Source: Gautieria morchelliformis (Eukaryota; Basidiomycota; Agaricomycetes; Gomphales; Gomphaceae). From it: DNA of 64,000 nucleotides. The DNA lies in assembly GCA_015179125.1 (NCBI GenBank), contig WHVA01000353.1, positions 59,230-123,229 on the forward strand, read 5' to 3'. Position numbers and translations under genes: made by a program. The stretch's first letter is position 1; every line of letters begins with the position of its first letter. Shown here piece by piece: positions 56,702 to 64,000 of the stretch. Under the pieces are notes generated by a model. That model made no database searches. It had not been told where the DNA came from and saw only the letters and a program-made list of their open reading frames with translations.

Positions 56702-57621
56702 GTAGCAGCCTCGGAACCACACGATCCGAGGATTGCGGTAACCTCACCCATGTGCTCAGACTCAGTGCCGCTTCTCATTCATTGTCCAAAGATTCCCTTA
56801 ATGTAAACCTAACCTCGCCTTCGCTTCCCGACGTCTCTTTTGTTGCATTAGTTGACTGCGGGTCTTCTGATTGTTTTATTGAATCCAGATTTGTCCAGAA
56901 GTACTCTATGCCTGCTTATCCTGTCTCTCCTATACCCTTGAAACTATTTGACGGTAGTACTAACACTACCATTACCCAAGCTCTAGACCTCTGTATCTGC
57001 TTTCCGACTGGCGAACAACAATGGGTTACCTTCTACGTAACCTTGCTCGACTCGAGTTGCTCGGTGGTACTTGGCCACAACTGGCTCACCCGCTACAATC
57101 TGTCGATTGACTGGGTATTGGGCAGTATTACTTTCAAGACCATCGATTTGACTACGACTCCAGCGACCGTGGCGACTTCAGCCTGCTCAGCTTCGGCTAC
57201 GACATCAACTTCGCCTATGGCATCTTCGCCTCCACCTTCGACCTCACCTCAGAACTCGCCTCCGAAGTTGCAAGCACCGCTCATGGCCCTAATCAATGCA
57301 CCCGCTTTCATGCACGCATCCAGATTAGAAGGTTCCGAAGTGTTTCAGCTCAATCTGGCTTTGCCCTAGGAGCAACATCGGGAGAAAGCTCTGCCAAGCT
57401 TCTGAGAACGTTAAGAAACATGTTCCCGAAGTATATCACGAATTTTCAGATGTGTTCAGCAAAGCACGCGCTGACACTCTAGCTCCCCACCAACCCCACG
57501 ATATCAAGATCAACCTTGAAGAAGGGACCTCGCTGCCTATTGGCCCCATCTACTCTCTTTCAGCTTCCGAACTCAAAGCACTTCACGAGTTCATCGACGA
57601 GCACTTGAACATCGGTTTCAT
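56688..57621 (+). pseudogene. Protease and start of Pol of Gypsy 1, truncated
   Basis: -1 frame relative to gag. Retropepsin-type block [17 protein letters not shown] with DCG in place of the usual DSG/DTG, and [19 protein letters not shown] stop at 57367-57369 and a frame change follow, then KINLEEGTSLPIGPIYSLS and [15 protein letters not shown], the region before RT. At about 57622 the sequence changes to unrelated DNA; RT, RNase H and integrase are missing. Confidence 0.88.
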
Positions 57622-58092
57622 CCGACCTTCACGCCGGATGGAAGCGAGGTTGAGCGAGGAGAAGGGAAAGAGGCTGAGGGGAGCCAGGTTGAGGAGGTGA
57701 GGAGGCAGAGTGGGGGAAAGGAAACCGAGGTCGAGGAAGGTCGGAGGGCGAAGAAGGACAAGAAAACGAAAAGGTCGGAGCAAAGTGCTGAGATGAGGGA
57801 GTTGATAGCGGTGGTGAGGGATGTGGGACAGAAGGTTGGCGAGGTTGGCGAGAGGGTTTGTGAGTTGTTGGGGGAGTTTAGGGCGGCGAATGATAGGATG
57901 AACAGGGCAGACGTGGAATTCATGAGGATAAGGAGGCGGCAGAACTATCTGAAGTGGATGCAGGCGGCGAGGGATTTGGCGAGCTATGGGGGACATGGGG
58001 GTCTAGTGGAGCAAAGTAGTAGTAGTAATGAGGAGGAGTCGGGCAAGAATAGTGAGGGTAGCGAGGGGGGAGATATGAGGATGTTGGAGTAA
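57622..58092 (+). CDS. Foreign coiled-coil ORF inside Gypsy 1
   Basis: Open frame of about 150 codons with Lys/Glu/Arg-rich text (KKDKKTKRSEQSAEMREL, VVRDVGQKVGEVGERV, RADVEFMRIRRRQNYLKW) and an acidic Ser-rich C-terminus ending GGDMRMLE. Helical, probably coiled-coil. No family recognised and no ATG in frame before the joint, so it may be the 3' part of a captured gene. Confidence 0.45.
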   Translation, partial: PTFTPDGSEVERGEGKEAEGSQVEEVRRQSGGKETEVEEGRRAKKDKKTKRSEQSAEMRELIAVVRDVGQKVGEVGERVCELLGEFRAANDRMNRADVEFMRIRRRQNYLKWMQAARDLASYGGHGGLVEQSSSSNEEESGKNSEGSEGGDMRMLE

Positions 58093-58209
58093 ACTAACTA
58101 AGGAAATAATGGAATTTCTTGGTGTTTTTCTTTTCTTTTTGTTTGTTGTTCGATTGCGAGGTTTTGTTATCTAACTACTGAGGGTCATGGGGGTTAAACA
58201 AGGAAATGA

Positions 58210-58575
58210 TCATAGAGCAGTCAAAGGTCCCGGCTTGCCCGGATAAGACTCGTGGAAGTCAGTGACCAGCTCCGAGGTATGATCAAGCTCAGAAGTGAGG
58301 ATCCACAAGGATTCTTCGTCGGTACCTTCATAACCAGTCCACCGAATGAGATAGAGTAGTTTGCAGCTCTTCCGTCTATTATCGATATTGGAGTCGAGGA
58401 TTTCCGAGACTTCAAACTCGGGCTCGCCGTCGATGACGACTGGGGGCAGAGGAGGCTGAACTTGGTTCAGGATGGTGTTGGGCGAGGCTGGTTCAAGCAT
58501 GGATACGTGGAATACTGGATGGACTGAATGCATGTGTTCTGGAAGTCGAAGGGTGAAGGATGTTATGATAGACAC
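58210..58575 (-). pseudogene. Antisense Gypsy integrase tail with chromodomain, inside Gypsy 1
   Basis: The minus strand reads HSVHPVFHVSMLEP followed by FEVSEILDSNIDNRR and LYLIRWTGYEGTDEESLW, the end of integrase and a chromodomain of a different Gypsy family. Begins abruptly next to an A-rich tract (58620-58640). A nested fragment in opposite orientation. Confidence 0.88.
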
Positions 58576-58579
58576 AATT

Positions 58580-59718
58580 ATCCTATTTCAAATCATCTAT
58601 GTACAAAAGAAACTAATAAAAGAAAAAAAAAAAAAAAACAAGAAAAAGGACCAAAAGAGACAGTAATGATACTTATGACAGACGTCGGCGCAGATGACAA
58701 GCACATGAAATTACGAGTTGCTACTTTACCCACAGATCAGGCAAGGTACAGGGATTCGGGCGTCGACCACGTGCGGTCGATCAGAGATAGCGCGCCTATC
58801 GAGTGATGGCATCGGTCATGACGTCGACAGGCGCCAGGCCACAGGCACCGAGGGGGTGTGCGCACCAAACACCGCAGAGAGGAATAGACTGCGCAGGAGC
58901 ACGGGGTATTGTGGAGTGATCTGAGAATATCATCCACAATACACATACTCAATTAGCTGCCCCACAGAAAAGGCACAGAGACAGCGGCCCCATCACCAAG
59001 CCTAGCATTTATGCTAGGCAGGGCAGATTTGATTCTTTTTTCTATTTGAACTCCATGACACGACTGGCTGACTATTATCCTAACATCATGTGGACAGGGG
59101 CTTTGTATGCTAAGTACAGATCTCTATTCCAAAGCCTAAGTAATCCTGATACTATCTCCATCACCCCATGACTTTATGACTAAAAATTAGTCACCCTTTA
59201 GTTACAAGTAGCTTTTCGACCCATCTGCTCAATATCTTGAACACCAGTAGTTACCACTAATATAGTATAAATAGCTACTACAAATGTATGAACGAACACA
59301 AGTCAGCAGCATCCATGACGAGACTACGGCGGTACTCACCTTCTTGCCTTTCGGCCCTTCCTGCCACGGCTCCCGCATATCTATGGCCCCCACATCCTCG
59401 ATTGGCCACGGGACCACCTCAGGTCAAACCTCGGGCATAACCTCACCTGAGGGACCATCCTTCTCAGACAGCAGGGTCTGGTCGAATGTGTTATTCGCAC
59501 TGTTTTCGTCGATAGCAGAGTTGAATAGTGGTTGAGAGCACACCATATTCGTTGGCACTTGGGTTTGCTGCCTCCTACCCAGCCTTTTATCTAACCTCAG
59601 CTATGATTTAAGCTTCGCCTTTCGGGCTACTTAACATCGGGCCGGGATATAGATTCAAGGATAGGCGAACCTTGTTCATATTACGGCCTCGAGGGTCTCG
59701 GCCATAAGGGGGGGATAC
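58580..59718. other. Non-coding filler of Gypsy 1 before the 3' LTR
   Basis: Contains an A-rich run (58622-58640), unassigned sequence and, from about 59560, a stretch typical of a Gypsy 3' untranslated end with the polypurine tract at 59707-59715. One ORF at 59284-59535 shows no recognisable domain. Confidence 0.5.
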
Positions 59719-60270
59719 TGTAAGAACCCGGCCTTTGGCCGGTTACTTACCGGTATAACCTTTCTTCCGAGCCTGAGCCTTGTGATACTCGTGCCCGAGT
59801 ACTGGTGATTCTAATCCTGTGCCCGAGCCCGAGCTAGAGCTAGAGCTCATATCTGACCCTGACCCCATGCCCGAATCCCCTTAGTTACTGATTCCGCCCC
59901 ATCACGCATCATTCGTATATTACCTTGCCCTGACCTTGCCCTGACCTTCCCCTGCATTTGCTCGCCCCTGACTCGTACCCTCGCTCGTATATAAACCCAC
60001 TTGTATGCATTCCTACTCCTCAGTCTGAAAATCAACTATCATATACTTTGATCCCTAGTTAGTTTCTAAAGCCTCGCCTCTTAAGCCAAACCTCGCCTCT
60101 TATTCGTTTGCCTCCGAAGTTGGGACTCGTGCGTAGGGTCGGCGCAGCACATAAGCTGAAGCCTAGTCCCTCTCCGACTTCCCTAGCAGAACCTTGCCCC
60201 GTAACCTCGGACTGTACCTCGGGTTTCGCCCCCAAGCTCGGCCAACCTTACGAAGGATCATATCGTAACA
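59719..60270 (+). repeat. 3' LTR of Gypsy 1
   Basis: Same length as the 5' LTR; by eye roughly twenty differences, mostly C/T and A/G transitions. Confidence 0.93.
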
Positions 60271-60538
60271 GTTGTACTCACTAAGACTTGCTTATGCTAA
60301 CCTAGTAAGTGAATTTGCTGTCTCAGGGCTCACAGCACTCGGTTTGTTTGGTGATTTGATGTGTCTACCCGTCGATATGGCCTGGCTTTGAGTAGCTTAT
60401 TTTAAGTGTTTAAATGTACTTAATTTCAGTGGTAGCTAAATTAATTTTTTTGACACTGATTTTGGGGTGAAAAAAGCTACTGAAGTTAAGTACTAGTGCA
60501 TAAAGTACTTATTTTAAGTGCCCGCTCATCCTACAGTG

Positions 60539-60728
60539 CAGATGTGCTAGCATCGAGTTTGCATGGGAGATTAGCACCTCCCTGACTGATTCACCATTGG
60601 CTAGGCCATTGGGCATGCATAGGAGTTCCATACCATACTTGGACAAGTAATACAGCCATCATGTATGCTGAAGGTACTGTATGTGTCGTGCTCAGCCTGG
60701 ATTTTACTGAAGAACTTGTCTTTGCCAT
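60539..60728. other. Short spacer between CACTA right end and Gypsy 2
   Basis: Unique sequence without coding pattern. Confidence 0.5.
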
Positions 60729-61277
60729 TGTAAGAACCCGGCCTTTGGCCGGTTACTTACCGGTATAACTTTCTTCCGAGCCCGAGCCTTGTGATACTCG
60801 TGCCCGAGTACATATGATTCTTATCCTGTGCCCGAGCCCAAGCCCGAGCAGAGCTCATATCCGACCTTGATCCCATGCCCGTATCCCCTTAGTTACTGAT
60901 TCCGCTCCATCACGCATCATTCACATATTACCTCGCCCTGACCTCACCCTGATCTCCACTAATATGTTCGCCCCTGACTCGTACCCTCGCCTCGTATATA
61001 AACCCCCCTGTATGCATTCCTACTCCTCAGTCTGAAAATCAACTATCGTATAACTTCGATCCTTAGTTAGTTTCTAAGCCTCGCCTCTTAAGCCAAACCT
61101 CGCCTCTTATTCGTTTGCCTCCGAAGTTGGGACTCGTGCGTAGGGTCGGTGCAGCACATAAGCTGAAGCCTAGTCCCTCTCCAACTTCCCCATCCAAACC
61201 TCACCCCGTAACCTCGGACTGTACCTCGGGTTTCGCTCCCGACCTCGGTCAACCTTACGACGGATCGTATCGTAACA
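60729..61277 (+). repeat. 5' LTR of Gypsy 2
   Basis: 549 bp, TGTAAGAACCCGGCC...CGTAACA, with a TATATAAAC box near 60994. Homologous to the LTRs of Gypsy 1. Confidence 0.92.
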
Positions 61278-61321
61278 GTATTTTCAGACTGCTTACACCC
61301 TACATATCCCTTTTCTTCACT

Positions 61322-62550
61322 ATGTCCATGATGACTCGTTCTCGCACCCTTCGGGGTATATCAGAACAATGACGTTTCTCGGAAGCCCCCGACGATTCAC
61401 CACCGTCCCCGGGGATACCCCTCGCAGACCCCGCCGAGCCTAGTAACAAAGGCAAAGGTAGGGCTGACCCTGGTGACCCTTCAGGTGATCCAGGTGATAG
61501 CTCTGGAGGTTCTGACGACGATCGGGACCTCCCCAACCTGCCACCCGAGGACCTCGGTGACCTCAAGCACAACGAGCTTATGCGTCAAGTGTTCATCAAA
61601 CTTGCGAAACCTCGCGAGTCCGAAGCACGAGCCAAGGTCAAGGAACCGGATAGTTATGATGGTACTGACCTGGCCAAGCTTCGCACCTTCTTCCTTCAAT
61701 GCGTACTCAACTTCCGAGATTGTCCCACAGCGTTCAAGACTGGGGCCTCGAAGGTGCAGTATGCTATTTCTTACCTGTCCGGCTCAGCTCTACAGTATTT
61801 CGAGCCGGCGATCCTCGGCAAAGTCCAACCCGAGCCAGATTGGCTCGAGGACTGGGACAGCTTCAAGGCCGAGCTCGAGCTCAACTTCGGCCCATACGAC
61901 AATGCTGCCCAAGCCGAGATTGAGCTCGAGAAGATCGTTATGAAAGAGCACCACAAGGCCGCGCGATTCTCTATCGACTTCGCCCGAGCTTCGACTCGGA
62001 CTCAGTGGAACGACGCGGCCCTCCGACACTTCACCTCCAAGGGCTTGGCCAAATGAATCAAGGACGACTTACTTCACTTCCCTCGATTCTGCAGCCTCGC
62101 CGAGCTTAGGAACTTCACGCTGGAATGCGACAGCCGTTACTGGGAGCGTAAGGAATATGACGCCATGATCAATGGTCGTAGCTCCCAGCCTGCACGCGCC
62201 ACTAATCAGTCCAGCAGCAATGCCACTAACAACAACCAGTCTTCCAGCGATTCCAACAACAATAAGAACTGCAACAAGACTAACAACAACGGCAAAGGTT
62301 CCAACAACAACTCTTCAACAACAAGAGCCAGCCCGACATATCGAGCAAACTCAGGAAGGATGGCAAACTACTTCCCGAGGAACGCCAACGTCGGGTCGAC
62401 CAGGGCCTTTGTCTACTTTGTGGCACCAAAGGCCACATCGTGAAGGACTTCCCGAAGAACAAGTCTACCAGCGGTAGCTGTTCTAAAGGTCGGGCAGCGA
62501 AGACCCCCAACGAGGGGACTTCGGCCTCCATTACGGAGGTGAAAAAATAG
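61322..62550 (+). pseudogene. Gag of Gypsy 2 with stops and a frameshift
   Basis: Same protein as the Gypsy 1 Gag. TGA at 61370-61372 where Gypsy 1 has CGA, TGA at 62054-62056 where Gypsy 1 has CAA, and a one-base loss near 62313 (TCTTCAAC versus TCTTGGAAC). The zinc knuckle is damaged: the last Cys codon is TTC (Phe). At 62081 this copy has CGA where Gypsy 1 has TGA. Confidence 0.92.
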
Positions 62551-64000
62551 GTAGCAACCTCGGAACCACACGATCCGAGGATTGCGGTAACCTCACCCAT
62601 GTGCTCAGACTCAGTGCCGCTTCTCATTCATTGTCCAAAGATTCCTTAATGTAGATCTAACCTCGCCTTCGCTTCCCAACGTCTCTTTTGTTGCATTAGT
62701 TGACTGCGGGTCCTCAGATTGTTTTATTGAATCCAGATTTGTCCAGAAGTACTCTATGCCTGCTTATCCTGTCTCTCCTATACCCTTGAAACTATTTGAC
62801 GGTAGTACTAACACTACCATTACCCAAGCTCTAGACCTCTGTATCTGCTTTCCGACTGGCGAACAACAATGGGTTACCTTCTACGTAACCTTGCTCGACT
62901 CGAGTTGCTCGGTGGTACTTGGCCACAACTGGCTCACCCGCTACAATCTGTCGATTGACTGGGTATTGGGCAGTATTACTTCAAGACCATCAACCTAACT
63001 ACAACGTCAGCCTGCTCAGCTTCGGCTACAACTTCGACCTTGCCTACAGCATCTTCGCCCCCACCTTTGACCTCGCCTCAGAACTCGCTTCTGAAGTTGC
63101 GAGCACCGCTCATTTCCCTAATCAATGCACCTGCTTTCATGCGTGCATCTATATTGGAAGGGTCCGAAGTGTTTCAGCTCAATCTGGCTCGCCTGAGCTC
63201 CTCGCCCGAGGAGCAACATCGGGAGAAAGCTCTTCCAAGCTTTCTGAGAACGTTAAAAAACATGTTCCCAAAGTATATCACGAATTTGCAGATGTGTTCA
63301 GCAAAGCATGCGCTGACACTCTAGCCCCCCACCGACCGCACGATATCAAGATCAACCTTGAAGAAGGGACCTCGCCGCCTATCAGTCCCATCTACTCTCT
63401 CTCAGCTTCCGAACTCAAAGCACTTCGCGAGTTCATCGACGAGCACTTGAACATCGGTTTCATCCACCTTCGCGCTCGCCTCATGGTGCACCGGTATTGT
63501 TTGTCCGCAAAAAGATGGCTCACTTCGGTTGTGTGTCGACTTCCGAGGTTTAAACAAGATCTCAAAAAAAGATCGGTACCCATTACCATTGATTGCTGAC
63601 TTACTTGATGCTCCAAAGAATGCTCGCATCTATACGAAGATTGACCTTCGTCACGCTTACCACCTCGTATGGGTGGCCGAGGGTGATGAATGGAAAACCG
63701 CCTTCAGGACTCGCTATGGGTCTTTTGAATGGTTGGTTATGCCATTTGGTCTCACTAACGGCCCTGCTGCTTTCCAGAGATTCATGAACGAGATTTTCGC
63801 CGACTTTTGGACGTTTGTGTGGTGGTATACTTGGATGACATTCTAATCTACTCCAGTGATCCCTCCAAACATGTTGAAACATGTCAAGGAAGTCTTGCGA
63901 CGACTGCGACTCAACAACCTCTTCCCCAAAGAAGACAAATGTGAGTTTCATCGCGACTCGGTTGAATTCCTCGGCTACATATCTCTCCCGAGGGCCTCAC
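62537..64000 (+). pseudogene. Pol of Gypsy 2: protease and reverse transcriptase, partial
   Basis: Entered in the -1 frame at the gag A-run. Protease block as in Gypsy 1, a frameshift near 62645, then LNIGFI and [24 protein letters not shown] around 63530-63595, [41 protein letters not shown] and the catalytic YLDD near 63830, reached through another frameshift near 63805. The sequence continues to VEFLGYI at the window edge. Inactive as read. Confidence 0.9.

Larger units (their letters stand above)
54876..60270 (+). mobile_element. Gypsy LTR retrotransposon 1, full length with 5-bp target duplication
   Basis: Two 552-bp LTRs (54876-55427 and 59719-60270), both TGTAAGAACCCGGCC...CGTAACA, a polypurine tract GGGGGGGA before the 3' LTR, and GTTGT directly outside both ends (54871-54875, 60271-60275). 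Internal region: gag, protease and the start of pol, then foreign material replacing RT and integrase. Inserted in the 3' sub-terminal part of the CACTA element. A second copy begins at 60729. Confidence 0.95.
47394..60538 (+). mobile_element. CACTA-type (Tnp2) DNA transposon with nested insertions
   Basis: Left end at 47394 (CACTGCAGGA...) and right end at 60538 (reverse complement CACTGTAGGA...) form an imperfect terminal inverted repeat of about 42 bp, including shared ACTTAA and TTATGCAC blocks. Sub-terminal TTTTAAGTG motifs recur at both ends (47.44-47.50 and 60.39-60.53 kb), as in plant and fungal CACTA elements. Inside lie a Tnp2 transposase, three candidate accessory ORFs, a 400-bp MITE and a nested 5.4-kb Gypsy element. 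Without the Gypsy the element is about 7.7 kb. The flanking triplets (AGA left, CAG right) do not match, so a 3-bp target duplication is not seen at these ends. Confidence 0.75.
60729..64000 (+). mobile_element. Gypsy LTR retrotransposon 2 (same family as Gypsy 1), right end outside window
   Basis: 5' LTR, gag, protease and RT in order, closely similar to Gypsy 1 up to the joint at 57622, after which this copy keeps the RT that Gypsy 1 lost. Continues past base 64000. Confidence 0.93.

Noticed and set aside
57583..57996. Minus-strand Pro/Leu-rich ORF
   Set aside because: Antisense shadow of the Lys/Glu-rich ORF at 57622-58092.
47391..60541. 3-bp target duplication of the whole CACTA element
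   Set aside because: The flanking triplets are AGA and CAG and do not match, so the outer duplication is not claimed although the terminal repeats are clear.

Overview
The window looks like a repeat-rich stretch of a basidiomycete genome, most likely an Agaricomycete (mushroom-forming class). The basis is cellular genes cut by many 45-60 nt GT-AG introns with GTRNGT donors, an ING/PHD gene, an E2 gene, secreted-amidase and cytochrome P450 families of fungal type, and fungal-type non-LTR, Ty3/Gypsy and CACTA (Tnp2) transposons. Species cannot be fixed from sequence alone.

Layout. 1-5.5 kb: a non-LTR retrotransposon on the minus strand (ORF1 intact; ORF2 with endonuclease, RT and RNase H running off the left edge). 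5.6-13.7 kb: an unrecognised multi-exon minus-strand gene whose last exons lie on both sides of a second non-LTR element (6525-11985, plus strand, 13-bp target-site duplication). 13.7-19.6 kb: gene-poor DNA with microsatellites, a tandem duplication of about 1.57 kb and a minus-strand patch of a minisatellite. 19.7-22.1 kb: a compact tail-to-tail pair, a ubiquitin-conjugating enzyme with an unusual tail (+) and an ING-family PHD protein (-). 23.6-28.0 kb: a large minisatellite field with a higher-order block present four times. 28.9-36.7 kb: a co-oriented group, a secreted amidase and two cytochrome P450s; the amidase and the first P450 each carry a one-base frameshift. 37.4-46.9 kb: a mosaic of broken LTR retrotransposons in both orientations, bounded by inverted copies of one LTR. 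47.4-60.5 kb: a CACTA DNA transposon with recognisable terminal inverted repeats, a decayed Tnp2 transposase and accessory ORFs. A 400-bp CACTA MITE and a complete-length Gypsy LTR element are nested inside it. 60.7-64 kb: a second copy of that Gypsy family, running off the right edge.

The clearest overall themes are: (1) nesting, with three independent insertions that have exact target-site duplications (13 bp, 3 bp, 5 bp); (2) recurrent CGA-to-TGA stop codons in transposon ORFs, directly confirmed between the two Gypsy copies, while the E2, ING and second P450 genes have none, which points to C-to-T decay at CpG; (3) putative -1 frameshift sites at gag/pol junctions and stop/start overlaps between ORF1 and ORF2 of the non-LTR elements; (4) an E2 enzyme with UBE2D-like core numbering and a tail carrying two SUMO-interaction-like motifs around basic patches. 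All exon structures are read by eye; no database search was possible.
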